DNA of 35,547 bases from a virus: positions 1 to 35,547 of the IMG/VR virus record IMGVR_UViG_3300044993_000197, one strand, 5' to 3'. The first letter of the stretch is position 1. Each line of letters begins with the position of its first letter. The notes beneath the pieces are model-generated. The model was not told the DNA's origin. It saw nothing but the letters and a program-made list of their open reading frames with translations, and made no database searches. The translations under genes were made by a program, and so were the position numbers. Below, in pieces: positions 21,303 to 29,790 of the stretch.

Positions 21303-21538
21303 TTTGCTTTAGGCAATTTGATTGATGCTGTGTAATCAACTAACCACACTAACACTTTGTAGGTTTTTGAACCTTTTATCTTCTCTAAAAGCTCATTGTC
21401 TTTTGTCGATTCAGTGGCCCCGACATAAGCTTCAAGCACTGTCATAATTGGCTTAAATACAGCCCTAAAAACTCCAATGACCACAAGCACCGCTGAAAGG
21501 TGCGGATGATTCGCCATAAACTCTAGTATCATTTCCAT
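21299..21538 (-). CDS. Holin-like membrane protein
   Basis: This 79-residue protein has one clear membrane segment (HLSAVLVVIGVFRAVFKPIM, about 13-32) and a C-terminal hydrophobic patch (YKVLVWLVDYTASIKLPK), so it may cross the membrane once or twice. Genes of this size with a conserved VDYxxSIKxPK-like end sit beside lysis genes in many phages as I recall. It would release the endolysin. Its start overlaps the stop of the 46-residue gene upstream. Confidence 0.68.
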   Translation of the reverse strand: MEMILEFMANHPHLSAVLVVIGVFRAVFKPIMTVLEAYVGATESTKDNELLEKIKGSKTYKVLVWLVDYTASIKLPKAK

Positions 21539-21669
21539 TTGCTACCCCCCCCCTTGATTTTCTCTTCGGCTAGTGCCATTTTGGTTCCAATAATGAGTGC
21601 GATGTTGTGGATATCTCTTTGCATTGTGTGGATATCTTTAGAGTTGTTTTCTTTAATTGCTTTCACCAT
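21529..21669 (-). CDS. 46-residue duplicate of the upstream coil module
   Basis: Reading from ATG 21667-21669 gives a protein starting MVKAIKENNSKDIHTMQRDI and containing HNIALIIGTKMALAEEK, ending in GGGSKWK. It matches the C-terminal half of the neighbouring protein (KDIHTIQRDIHNLALIIGTERAKAEE). The frame is the same as that gene's, separated only by its TGA stop, so a tandem duplication left a second module. The GAGCAAAG before the ATG is a modest ribosome site. A run of nine G's (coding strand) encodes the glycines and could be miscounted. It lacks a membrane segment, so it may be a soluble partner or antiholin-like regulator (inference). Confidence 0.55.
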   Translation of the reverse strand: MVKAIKENNSKDIHTMQRDIHNIALIIGTKMALAEEKIKGGGSKWK

Positions 21670-21696
21670 TCTTTGCTCGGACCTTAGTTCTGAAAT

Positions 21697-21939
21697 TCAT
21701 TTTTTCCCCTTTCTTGCTTCTTCAGCCTTAGCCCTTTCTGTTCCAATAATAAGCGCAAGATTGTGGATATCTCTTTGGATCGTATGGATGTCCTTTACCA
21801 CCTGATCCAAGATGGCCTTTGAAACATTAGATTGGTTCTGCGCTTCATTGATCTCATCTTTCAGTTTAATGTGCGAGGCCCACACCGAGCCAACAATAGT
21901 GACGATGATTGAAATAAGTTCGGTCAGCGACCAGCTCAT
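21697..21939 (-). CDS. Membrane-anchored coiled-coil protein of the lysis cassette
   Basis: This 80-residue protein has an N-terminal membrane segment (LISIIVTIVGSVWASHI, about 8-24) followed by a coiled-coil with KDIHTIQRDIHNLALIIGTE. The topology resembles XhlA-type or holin-associated proteins. Its ATG overlaps the previous stop (ATGA). The coil is duplicated downstream at 21529-21669. A holin, antiholin or assembly role is possible. Confidence 0.65.
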   Translation of the reverse strand: MSWSLTELISIIVTIVGSVWASHIKLKDEINEAQNQSNVSKAILDQVVKDIHTIQRDIHNLALIIGTERAKAEEARKGKK

Positions 21940-22127
21940 TCGATAGGTTCCTTCTCATCTTGTGATTCAGAAATTGGAAAGAGCGAAATATCATATTGGA
22001 CCCAAAGATCGCCCTCACGCTTAGTTCTAAATCTTGGAGGCTGATCTGGAATAAATGAAACATCAATCAAAGTTCCCTCTTCTTCACTGCTAACGAGCCA
22101 TCCATCTTTATCAATCTTTGCTTGCAT
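21936..22127 (-). CDS. Small hypothetical protein
   Basis: This 63-residue acidic protein (start MQAKIDKDGWLVSSEEEGTL, end EPIE) is beta-rich in appearance (FIPDQPPRFRTKREGDLWVQ) and lacks membrane segments. It lies between the tail fibre and the lysis cassette and is coupled to the next gene by ATGA. It may be a fibre chaperone or minor tail protein; I do not recognise it. Confidence 0.65.
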   Translation of the reverse strand: MQAKIDKDGWLVSSEEEGTLIDVSFIPDQPPRFRTKREGDLWVQYDISLFPISESQDEKEPIE

Positions 22128-22137
22128 TTAATCCACC

Positions 22138-23562
22138 TTAAGTCTTGATGATATAGTTCACGTTTGCGTTCTCGTGTCTTGTGTGTTCAGGAGAATCTGG
22201 GGTTGACTCCACCAAGGGGTTATTCGCTAGTCCACTCGATGTGGTTGTATATCGCCAAGATCCAGAAGCCCCAGCGGCTCCAAATGCTTCAGTGCCATCA
22301 CTCCTGTGGCCTTGCCTGTGGTAGTGACTTCCTGGAGCGTTATCTTGGTACGAGCCAACATTTGCACCTGTATTTCCGCCTGAGAATTCAGCGTAACGAT
22401 CTGCTGCCGAGATATCAACAAACTCTCTTATCACAAGAGAGTTAGTTCCACTTATAGAAACCTTCACGTTGGCAAGGGCATTGGCTCGGCTAGATGCAAA
22501 AGCCAAAGTATTCGCATCTACGACTATAATCCAATATGTATCTCCTGCCCTTGAGGATATTCCATTTAGCGAACCTGAAATTCGCTTCACTTTCGTTCCA
22601 GTTCTTGTGAATCCATGTGCGGTGAAGGTCGCATTATTGGAAGATACAGTTCCCGATCCAGTTGCTTGGACTGGGTTTTTTACCCCCTGGACTACACGCC
22701 CCCTTAAGTCCGGCAGATTAAATGTTGTCGAGCCATCACCCTCACCCCATGCCGTCCCGATTGCAGCGAAAAGATTAGCGTATGATGTTCTTGAAACGGC
22801 TGAACCATCGCACAGAAGGTATCCACTCGGCACTGATGCACCACCAAATGCCATTATCATTCCCGCAGGGATTGCGATGGTAGACCCAATAGGTACCCAC
22901 GTAGATCCATTATCGAACTGCACGGTAGCCGTATCTGACACATAAATTAGTCGCCCTGCGTTTCCATTGGCTGGCTTGTTGGAATCAATATAGTCTTCCA
23001 ATCGAGTTGATATCTTGGCAAGAGTTGAGGCAGACGAACCTTCAGCTGTCGCATCTCCACCTGGGACAGTCTGCAATATTCCATTTGCACTTCTGTGAAG
23101 TCGTACGTTATTGTTGGCATTCCCACTACTACCGATAATACTTCCAATAGCTACCCACGCCGATCCATTATCAAATTGTACTGAGCTTTTATCTGACACA
23201 TAAATTAGTCGCCCTGCGTTTCCATTGGCTGGCTTGTTGGAATCAATATAGTCTTCTAATCGAGTTGATATCTTAGCAAGAGTTGAAGCGGACGAACCTT
23301 CAGCTGTCGTATCTCCACCTGGGACAGTTTGTAACACCCCATCTGCACTTCTGTGAAAGCGCACGTTATTGTTGGCCGTTCCATTATTGCCGATGACACA
23401 CTTATCATCATTTCTTAAAAGAGCTCTTATGCTTGAGCCATCATCGACCTTAACTCTGTTCTCCGTTGTGTTTCTAAATATCTTACCTGCGACCCCAGCC
23501 GACGGATCTGAAGATAAGTTTTCAAGACAAGCTTCTTTTAGTTCTGAATAAAATAAAGGCAT
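22138..23562 (-). CDS. Tail fibre with collar domain and two internal repeats
   Basis: This 474-residue fibre has four parts. Residues 1-61 are the probable virion-attachment end. Residues 62-147 and 148-233 are two near-identical 86-residue repeats containing STRLEDYIDSNKPANGNAG and VQFDNGS-W. A phage tail collar domain follows (about 236-295: IPAGMIMAFGGASVPSGYLL, TFNLPDLRGRV). The end has the His-rich loop GSHYHRQGHRSDG and closes NVNYIIKT, typical of collar-type fibre tips. It recognises the host surface. AAGGAGA precedes the ATG. The repeats could change fibre length by recombination. Confidence 0.88.
   Translation of the reverse strand: MPLFYSELKEACLENLSSDPSAGVAGKIFRNTTENRVKVDDGSSIRALLRNDDKCVIGNNGTANNNVRFHRSADGVLQTVPGGDTTAEGSSASTLAKISTRLEDYIDSNKPANGNAGRLIYVSDKSSVQFDNGSAWVAIGSIIGSSGNANNNVRLHRSANGILQTVPGGDATAEGSSASTLAKISTRLEDYIDSNKPANGNAGRLIYVSDTATVQFDNGSTWVPIGSTIAIPAGMIMAFGGASVPSGYLLCDGSAVSRTSYANLFAAIGTAWGEGDGSTTFNLPDLRGRVVQGVKNPVQATGSGTVSSNNATFTAHGFTRTGTKVKRISGSLNGISSRAGDTYWIIVVDANTLAFASSRANALANVKVSISGTNSLVIREFVDISAADRYAEFSGGNTGANVGSYQDNAPGSHYHRQGHRSDGTEAFGAAGASGSWRYTTTSSGLANNPLVESTPDSPEHTRHENANVNYIIKT
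22864..23379. repeat. Two 258-bp direct repeats in the fibre gene
   Basis: The units at about 23122-23379 and 22864-23121 encode the two 86-residue fibre repeats. Long blocks are identical at DNA level (for example around 22935-23075 and 23193-23333), so the duplication is recent or kept uniform by recombination. Confidence 0.85.
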
Positions 23563-23699
23563 TATGTCTCCTTTTTAACGAGCGTGAGCCTCGCAAAATA
23601 TTTTTATGTAGTCGGCTCATCCATAAGCCTGAATGAGCATCCATGCTGCGGTCAATACTATTTTAGTGATAATATGTATCGGTTTTAAAGAGAAATTTT

Positions 23700-24449
23700 C
23701 TATTTCAAGCCTAAAAACTTAGCGACAGTAAGTAGACGTTGGACCAGATTCCCGAAAGTGCCTGGATTATTATTGCTCGCTAAGTCAGCCGACCATGGGT
23801 TACCTGCGCCTCCTGCGTCTTTTAATACCTTACCAGCGGTTGATGTTGTGTTGTAACCACTTAAATTTTCTGACCATACGGCAACAGCCAACCCCTCAGG
23901 ACTCAATGGCGGAGGACCGCCAGCTGTGGCAATCATGTTTGCAAGCGCAGTCATTGTTGTGTTGGGGGTAATTGAAAGAGCCGAAGACGCTTCTACTGGA
24001 ATAATTCCACCAAGACTAAAATTCCCAGTAATTATTAAATTACCACTCGCGCTAGCCTGAACCCCTGCCGATAGCCCAGCGTTACTAACTGTAATAGCTA
24101 AAGCGCCAGACCCCTCGAGAGAAACGATTTGATCGGCTTGCGCATTCGTAACAGTGATTGAAAGTGACGCCGAAACCTCTGCATTCCGCCCCATCTTTGC
24201 ATCAGCATTTAATTTAACTAAATTTAAAATTTCTGGCTCATAAATAGACATTCCGCCATCTTTAAGCGGCAACAATATAGCTCCGGTATTATATCCATTA
24301 GGAATACCAGACCTGTCAGAAACATCTGCTTCGGATGCGTATATATTTATGAATGTGTCTCTTCTAAATGTGTCCCAAGACTCAGCCCCACCGACAAGAA
24401 AGCCTCTTGCATAAGAGGCCGCATTTCTTCGGTTCGTTACTAAAGCCAA
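23700..24449 (-). CDS. Virion-associated beta-repeat protein
   Basis: This 249-residue protein starts at TTG 24447-24449. Residues about 85-165 hold alternating short strands (SASLSITVTNAQ, GALAITVSNAG, SGNLIITGNFSLGG), a repeat style common in phage head and fibre decoration proteins. The end includes LSPEGLAVAVWSENLSGYN and a terminal helix. It lies between paralogous structural proteins and the tail fibre. A 137-bp gap with a small inverted repeat (23615-23620 with 23633-23638) separates it from the fibre gene. Confidence 0.7.
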   Translation of the reverse strand: MALVTNRRNAASYARGFLVGGAESWDTFRRDTFINIYASEADVSDRSGIPNGYNTGAILLPLKDGGMSIYEPEILNLVKLNADAKMGRNAEVSASLSITVTNAQADQIVSLEGSGALAITVSNAGLSAGVQASASGNLIITGNFSLGGIIPVEASSALSITPNTTMTALANMIATAGGPPPLSPEGLAVAVWSENLSGYNTTSTAGKVLKDAGGAGNPWSADLASNNNPGTFGNLVQRLLTVAKFLGLK

Positions 24450-24452
24450 GCC

Positions 24453-25337
24453 TTAACCCCAAACTGTTTCAATAGATCCTGAAATAATAGACCCGTTTGC
24501 CGCCGCCCCAGCTGGCTGATAAATTAAACTTAAGCAAGCCCCATCTTGAATTTGCGGCAAGCTTGGCGCTTGACTTAAGAAGTCCATGATAACTGGCACG
24601 TTAGCCGTTGATAGTGGAATCTCAGCAAGAGGATAACAAATAACAAGCGCCGCAGTGCCAGTTGAAGCGTGCGGTGTTGTAATCGTAACAGATTGCACTG
24701 ACCGAACGCCCAAATCCCCCGAAGCTAATGGCAAAAAAGGCCCCCTATTATTTGCCGCAGTTCCAGAGTGAGGAAATCGCCCGATACCTGAAGAGGCTAC
24801 TAAGTTTGTTGTGGCCCCCAATGATCTTCCTGTGTCTGTGCCACCTGTATTTTGGCGAGTATATGATAAAGCAAGCGATGGAGTATTTGTTCCCGCCGCT
24901 GCGGTCATGGTCATATACATTCTAAGTCCATTACCGTTTGTGTATCTAGTAAGCGATGTGCTGTTAACTAAGTTCTGTGTCGTAGCAGTAGTTGTGTTGA
25001 TACCAGGATAATAAAGACACATATCGACTAGGATCAATGTACCAGGGCTTGCTGTTGTTGTATTGCTAACAGCCACGGCCTTTAAAAGGTGTTTAGTGTC
25101 GCTCGATACGTTGCCACCGTGATAAATTCCAAAGCCACTGGTCTCGTCAGGGACTTGTGCGTTCAGCGCCGTTCCAGAAAAAGTATTTGCAACAGGAGAT
25201 CCAGTAAGTATCGACAAGTCATACCATGCGCCAGCAACGTATGCACCGTTCGCAACAGTTTTATTAAAATCAGCTCGATGCCTCTTTCCATTCGTTGTCA
25301 TTTCATTTATTAAATCATCTAGGCTTGAAAAACCCAC
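24453..25337 (-). CDS. Structural protein, tandem paralogue B
   Basis: This 294-residue protein is a divergent copy of its neighbour 25341-26207. Both share VAGAW-DLS near residue 35, a YYP motif after a hydrophobic strand, SGxGPFxPLxSGDxGxRSVQS around residues 205-225, and end TVWG. The sequence is Ser/Thr/Gly rich and beta-rich, with no membrane segment. The start is GTG 25335-25337. It is likely a decoration or tail-surface protein; the duplication suggests variable display. The function is inference from position after the coat gene. Confidence 0.75.
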   Translation of the reverse strand: MGFSSLDDLINEMTTNGKRHRADFNKTVANGAYVAGAWYDLSILTGSPVANTFSGTALNAQVPDETSGFGIYHGGNVSSDTKHLLKAVAVSNTTTASPGTLILVDMCLYYPGINTTTATTQNLVNSTSLTRYTNGNGLRMYMTMTAAAGTNTPSLALSYTRQNTGGTDTGRSLGATTNLVASSGIGRFPHSGTAANNRGPFLPLASGDLGVRSVQSVTITTPHASTGTAALVICYPLAEIPLSTANVPVIMDFLSQAPSLPQIQDGACLSLIYQPAGAAANGSIISGSIETVWG

Positions 25338-25340
25338 TCA

Positions 25341-26207
25341 CTACCCCCAAACAGTTGTCAAAAACCCTTGCAGGACTCCGCCGCTCACTGATGCATTGGG
25401 CAAACATAATAGATTTAAATATGCACCATCTTGAATTTCATTACCATTAAATTCGTTATAAAAATTTGATTGCTCGCTAGGGGTAGCAAATACCGATGTA
25501 ACTTCTGTAAGTGTTATGTCGCAGATAGGCTTTACTAAAACAATAGCGCAAATCCCACCGTTAGCAGAGGAAAATGTAATACTCTGCACTGATCTAATCC
25601 CAGAGTCCCCAGATTGCAAAGGAATAAACGGACCAGATCCTCCTGCGATAGTACCACCCGTTAAAAGAGTCGCTGCGAAGGTTGCAGTATTAGTATTAAA
25701 AAGTGGAGATACGCGCCCAGGCGTGCCGTCTTGATTTGTATATGTTATCGACACCTGCGCATTTCCAACGTAAGAACCTTGTGCGACAAGGATAGCTTGG
25801 ACCCCTGAGCCGCTTGTAAATCTAGGAAGTGATACAGAGTTTGTAAGCTCTTGTGTCTCCGTTGAATCACCATCAATGAATGGGTAATAAAGCAAATAAT
25901 CACAGAGAATAAAGCTCGACGACTGAAACGTCGTGCTCGGCGAATAAACAACTAATCTCTTAAAATATTTCTTATTAGGACTGACTGCGCCGCCATTATC
26001 AATTCCCCTGTTTCCCGATAAAATGGCTGACACCAGCGGCTCGGTTGCATAGAAATTTGGCGGCGGCGAACCAGGTGAATAAGAAAGATCACACCACGCT
26101 CCAGCAACCGTTGCATTTGATACTACTTTGCGAAAAGAAGCAGTCCACGTTTTGCCGTCTGATTTAACTGAATCGCGAAACGCAGCGAAGCTTTTAAAGC
26201 CTGGCAT
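25341..26207 (-). CDS. Structural protein, tandem paralogue A
   Basis: This 288-residue protein pairs with the next gene (shared PFIPLQSGDSGIRSVQS and terminal TVWG). The N-terminus MPGFKSFAAFRDSVKSDGKT is also similar in position to MGFSSLDDLINEM of its partner. The middle is beta-rich. Its start overlaps the previous stop by one base (TAATG) and its stop is TAG. Same proposed role: minor capsid or tail surface protein. Confidence 0.75.
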   Translation of the reverse strand: MPGFKSFAAFRDSVKSDGKTWTASFRKVVSNATVAGAWCDLSYSPGSPPPNFYATEPLVSAILSGNRGIDNGGAVSPNKKYFKRLVVYSPSTTFQSSSFILCDYLLYYPFIDGDSTETQELTNSVSLPRFTSGSGVQAILVAQGSYVGNAQVSITYTNQDGTPGRVSPLFNTNTATFAATLLTGGTIAGGSGPFIPLQSGDSGIRSVQSITFSSANGGICAIVLVKPICDITLTEVTSVFATPSEQSNFYNEFNGNEIQDGAYLNLLCLPNASVSGGVLQGFLTTVWG

Positions 26208-26614
26208 TAGTCAAGTGTGAAGCTCAATGCTGATGGAGCAAACTGAGGTTGAACACCAGTCGAGACCGTAATAGAAGAGTTAAGCGCCGCATAGACAATT
26301 ATATTCCCTGAACCTGATGCCGAGTCTACAATCGCCGCATGAGTAATTACGTTTGACCCTGAGGTGCAGGCGGCAAACTGTTCTAGATTTGTGTTTGAAA
26401 CTGTGTTGCCTGATACCGTGAAATCCGAAGCTCTAGTAAGTACAACCCTGGCATAACCGCCGTAGGTTGCCTCATTCGTTGTGGCTGTCCCAGCCTCACC
26501 AGGGCTTGCTGTGTAAAGTGCAAGCCACAGGTCAGTGTTACCGTCCCAAGGCACATTTGTCCCTTTAAAAATGTATTCTAATACATCGGTCTCTGATGAG
26601 TTTGAAAACGACAT
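26207..26614 (-). CDS. Minor virion protein (fibre/Gp80-like)
   Basis: This 135-residue protein contains DLWLALYTASPGEAGTATTNEA early and ITHAAIVDSASGSGNIIVYAAL later. This pattern (LALYTxxP...THxAI.d..sGt.i.Y..L) marks a small phage family annotated as Gp80-like or tail fibre protein. AAGGGG precedes the ATG. It lies in the group of minor structural genes after the coat. Confidence 0.72.
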   Translation of the reverse strand: MSFSNSSETDVLEYIFKGTNVPWDGNTDLWLALYTASPGEAGTATTNEATYGGYARVVLTRASDFTVSGNTVSNTNLEQFAACTSGSNVITHAAIVDSASGSGNIIVYAALNSSITVSTGVQPQFAPSALSFTLD

Positions 26615-26626
26615 TTACATACCCCT

Positions 26627-26950
26627 TTATGAATAACTTAATGATGAACGGTTGTTCCAAATCTTGTCAAAGGATGAATTGCCACTAGCCCACTCGATAA
26701 TTGTTTGTGTACCTGAAATCGTAATGCGCTGTATCTGCCAAACAGCATCGGATGGCAATGATCCAATTTTTGCTCTACCAACGTAAGTGATCGTTGCTGT
26801 CGCCTCATCAACTCTTGTTGCAAGAGCCGCTGAACTTGATGTTACATCAAGAGCTTTTTTGTTACCTATAACAGAAGTGGTAACCCCAGAAAATGGATCA
26901 TTGGGATCTGGCAAAGTATTTTCACCTAGAATAGTTGTATTGCCTGACAT
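26627..26950 (-). CDS. Small structural-cluster protein
   Basis: This 107-residue protein has an extended Pro/Thr/Ser-rich start (NTLPDPNDPFSG), then strands ATITYVGRAKIGS, WQIQRITISGTQTIIEWASG and the end FDKIWNNRSSLSYS. The strand content suggests a small beta domain of the kind found as head-tail or fibre attachment proteins. It is coupled to the previous gene by TAATG. Confidence 0.68.
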   Translation of the reverse strand: MSGNTTILGENTLPDPNDPFSGVTTSVIGNKKALDVTSSSAALATRVDEATATITYVGRAKIGSLPSDAVWQIQRITISGTQTIIEWASGNSSFDKIWNNRSSLSYS

Positions 26951-27435
26951 TATTCTACGCCTATATAAAACACCAAGTCAGTCGTTGTCCCATAAGTCGG
27001 AGTACCGTTAGATTGCACAATAGCCCACACACTTCTACCAGTAAGATTGTTTGGACCCTTTCGTGATGTAACTGCTAAATTAACATTTCTAACCGTTGCA
27101 ATTCTGCCTCCGGCTAGGTTTATATAGTCGCCGCTGGCAACTGGCACATACCCTAAAAACTTATCTGCGACCTCATCATCAGAAATATCCAACGGAGAGT
27201 TATCAGTGCTAGAAATTGTTGGCTTATCACGAAAAAATAAAACCCTCATTTGTGCGCCTGATGTAGACTTATCGCAAACTGTTAAGGAAACAATCTTTGC
27301 CCCGCCACTGGACTCATCAATAAAATTTGGTATCTCCACCAAGCTACCTAGCTGATCGTTTGCGGCATACGCTGATGTGTCTATAGTTGGAGTAAAACTT
27401 AAAAGCCTTACATTAGACTCAATTTGTTTTCCCAT
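26950..27435 (-). CDS. Minor capsid / decoration-type protein
   Basis: This 161-residue protein is beta-rich, with DTSAYAANDQLGSLVEIPNF near residue 25, SLTVCDKSTSGAQMRVLFF in the middle and VWAIVQSNGTPTYG near the end. Proteins of this kind commonly follow the coat gene in phages. It begins after a hairpin (27471-27497) that separates it from the coat gene and has AAGGAA before the ATG. A decoration role is inference. Confidence 0.7.
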   Translation of the reverse strand: MGKQIESNVRLLSFTPTIDTSAYAANDQLGSLVEIPNFIDESSGGAKIVSLTVCDKSTSGAQMRVLFFRDKPTISSTDNSPLDISDDEVADKFLGYVPVASGDYINLAGGRIATVRNVNLAVTSRKGPNNLTGRSVWAIVQSNGTPTYGTTTDLVFYIGVE

Positions 27436-27470
27436 TTAAGAATTTCCTTATTGTTGTTACTTTGATAATC

Positions 27471-27497
27471 GGACTAGCGCCATTAAGACGCTAGTCC
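27471..27497 (-). terminator. Strong hairpin directly after the coat gene
   Basis: GGACTAGCG (27471-27479) and CGCTAGTCC (27489-27497) form a perfect 9-bp stem with a 9-base loop, 12 bases after the coat stop. T-rich sequence follows only on the plus strand; on the coat strand the 3' side reads GATTATC. It may be a leaky terminator or an RNA-processing and stability element that raises coat expression over later genes, as terminator T-phi does after T7 gene 10. Confidence 0.55.
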
Positions 27498-27508
27498 AGT
27501 TTTTATAA

Positions 27509-28753
27509 TTAGTAGTTAGGTATTGAGTGAATGACCATGTTTTTCCATGGCGCAGTTACCACCAGATCGCCAAATATGCAGTGGTCAAGAATATAGCTAT
27601 AACCTGATGTTGAACGGGTTTCAAAATATTCTTTACCATCTGGTGCTTTTCTTCTACGGAAAAGTCCGTTTGTGTAAAACTTAATTGAATCCCAGTCAAG
27701 AATGTAAATGATATCATCGTCACATTCTTGAACACCAACAAGCTTTAATACATGACCACCCACTGAACCAACTTCAATCTCAGACCAACCATAAGTTGAT
27801 ACTTTTCTCGAATTTGGCACGACATTGTAAGGACCTTTTGCAACTTCGAGAAGTTTCAAAATTGATCCGAAATGTTTGAACGACATCACGACCTCAGGTG
27901 CCTTACCGCCTTTACCCTGGATCATACGCTCAGTGTATGCATCAAAAATCCTATCCAAGATATTTGTGGCAGTGATTCCTACGCCTGATCGGTTAAGAGC
28001 CTGCAAGAACGGAAAGTTCAACTTTGTTTGGCCGAAAAGAGATGTGGATCCACCGTTAGCCGCAGAAAGTAACTGAGACTTTAAGCTGGTAAATGGAGAT
28101 CCTTGAGCACCAGGATGATAAACTTTAGCATTCTGCGATACTGTGTACGCTGTAATATCAGCGGGAGTGCCACCACGGGTAGCAGAAAGCGTAACCGTCT
28201 TAGCATTTACGTTTATTGCAATAACGTAATAGTCGGCTGATGGGGAGTTGTCATCATCAAGAGTAACCTTTTGAGATAATGAAAATCGATCAATTCGATC
28301 AACCTCCAAAACACCTCCGGAAGTACCGTCAGCCGTAGCCTTTGCAAAGTGCGGCCCACCAAGCAAGTGAACAGACATGACCATTTTAAAATAAGTCATC
28401 ATCCCGTCAACTTGACCTGGCAAAATCCTCAAAAACGTAGACTCAGGTATTTTACCATCGTGCTCGATAAGATCGCGATGATTAAATACTAAAGACGCCC
28501 AAGCTTCTGGAGGGGACGCAATAGTTCCACGAACGTATGAATATTGTGAAATGTCGTTGCTTGCGGCTAATTGCCCAAACTCGATTGAAGATGCGTGTTG
28601 ACCTTCAAACGGGATGACCAGCTGTCCGCCCTTCCACGACTCATCAATATCCACCTTTTGCATTAAATAGTCTCTCTTCATGTACTCCTGTTTTAACAGG
28701 TCTAAAGGCAAATACTCATTAAGCATCGCCTGAAAACTTCTACTAGTTGGCAT
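27509..28753 (-). CDS. Major capsid protein (P22 coat-like, HK97 fold)
   Basis: This 414-residue protein sits directly after scaffold and portal and has an optimal ribosome site (AGGAGA, then ATG). The N-terminal segment (FQAMLNEYLPLDLLKQEYMK), the middle insertion with SQKVTLDDDNSPSADYYVIA and RGGTPADITAYTVSQNAKVY, and the C-terminal strand region are consistent with P22-type coats (430 residues), which carry an inserted I-domain. It forms the icosahedral shell. It is the best-supported structural call after terminase and portal. Confidence 0.88.
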   Translation of the reverse strand: MPTSRSFQAMLNEYLPLDLLKQEYMKRDYLMQKVDIDESWKGGQLVIPFEGQHASSIEFGQLAASNDISQYSYVRGTIASPPEAWASLVFNHRDLIEHDGKIPESTFLRILPGQVDGMMTYFKMVMSVHLLGGPHFAKATADGTSGGVLEVDRIDRFSLSQKVTLDDDNSPSADYYVIAINVNAKTVTLSATRGGTPADITAYTVSQNAKVYHPGAQGSPFTSLKSQLLSAANGGSTSLFGQTKLNFPFLQALNRSGVGITATNILDRIFDAYTERMIQGKGGKAPEVVMSFKHFGSILKLLEVAKGPYNVVPNSRKVSTYGWSEIEVGSVGGHVLKLVGVQECDDDIIYILDWDSIKFYTNGLFRRRKAPDGKEYFETRSTSGYSYILDHCIFGDLVVTAPWKNMVIHSIPNY

Positions 28754-28773
28754 TTTAATCTCCTAAAAAATAA

Positions 28774-29790
28774 TTAAATTTGACTTTCTCGCATGGCCTC
28801 TTTTGCCATTGCTTTTAAGTCATCTAACGATTTAGGAACTTTCTTTATAGGCGCAGTTCCTTTGCCTGATACATTAGGGATAATAGGTTTTTGCGTCGGT
28901 GCAGTTAATGTTTGGCCTGGAACAGTGGCTGCTTGCGGAGCCGCCTGATTCCCATTAACATTCAACACTTTACCAAACTTAGCCATGACAGTTTGCACCG
29001 CTTCGTCGGCGCTAATATCCCGCCCAGTTGTGAAGTAAGTGTTTTGCGCCTCTTGTATTACAAGATTCTTAAACGCGCCTGGTACCCCTTGAAGGCTATC
29101 CCACTGACTAGCAACAGCTTGAACCTCTGGCCGAGATAACGCAAAATCGAGCTGCATGGTTCTGGCCTGAACCGCTTGATTCTGGTATAGCTGTTGGTAT
29201 TGAGATAGCTGATTCTCCATTTCATATTGTTGTGCGCGCAACTTCTCGCGCTCTTCGTATATTCGCCGCTCATCTGGTGACATCTCCATTCTCTGAAGTT
29301 GCTCCTGAGTCCAGCGGAAAACATCCTCGTTTTTTAGGCCTAGCTGACGAAAAACTGAAGTTAAATCACCTCTTTGAACTGATGTCTCAACACGACGAAC
29401 GATCTCGTTTTGAGATTGATAATCATTCATAAGCGATTCATATTCTTTTTGAATTCGATCCCTAGATTCCTTTACAAAATCAAGGCCCTCAACGCGAGAC
29501 AAAAAGTCTTTTACTTTTTTTTCACTCTCAGCATCTTTCACAAGTGGACGCCAAAATTCATCTATTTCTTTTTCCTGAAGAGCCGCTTTATACTTCCAAT
29601 TGGGGGTATATGCTGGCGCTGCGGACTCTTTATTCTCCGTAGCATCTGATTCGCTCGTAGCCGCATCAGAGTCTAACTTAGCTGTGTCCCTTGAAGCGCC
29701 CTTAATATCATCCAAAGATGATATTTTTACTGTTTCTTGAGTCTGACTTTCGGTCACTGACTCTTCGTTGAGAGTATTTTCTGTACTCAT
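28774..29790 (-). CDS. Scaffolding protein
   Basis: This 338-residue protein is acidic at the start (Ser/Thr/Glu rich), then long charged coils (about 100-235, with EQLQRMEMSPDERRIYEERE), then a Gln/Ala/Pro-rich linker and a basic C-terminal helix (KKVPKSLDDLKAMAKEAMRE). A basic helical C-terminus is how P22-type scaffolds bind coat. The stop lies 20 bases before the coat start, and its ATG overlaps the portal stop (ATGA). Size is close to P22 gp8 (303 residues). Confidence 0.82.
   Translation of the reverse strand: MSTENTLNEESVTESQTQETVKISSLDDIKGASRDTAKLDSDAATSESDATENKESAAPAYTPNWKYKAALQEKEIDEFWRPLVKDAESEKKVKDFLSRVEGLDFVKESRDRIQKEYESLMNDYQSQNEIVRRVETSVQRGDLTSVFRQLGLKNEDVFRWTQEQLQRMEMSPDERRIYEEREKLRAQQYEMENQLSQYQQLYQNQAVQARTMQLDFALSRPEVQAVASQWDSLQGVPGAFKNLVIQEAQNTYFTTGRDISADEAVQTVMAKFGKVLNVNGNQAAPQAATVPGQTLTAPTQKPIIPNVSGKGTAPIKKVPKSLDDLKAMAKEAMRESQI

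Noticed and set aside
21539-21805. 88-codon plus-strand hydrophobic frame in the lysis region
   Set aside because: It is antisense to the two coil modules, whose repeated protein pattern and ATGA couplings support the minus strand.
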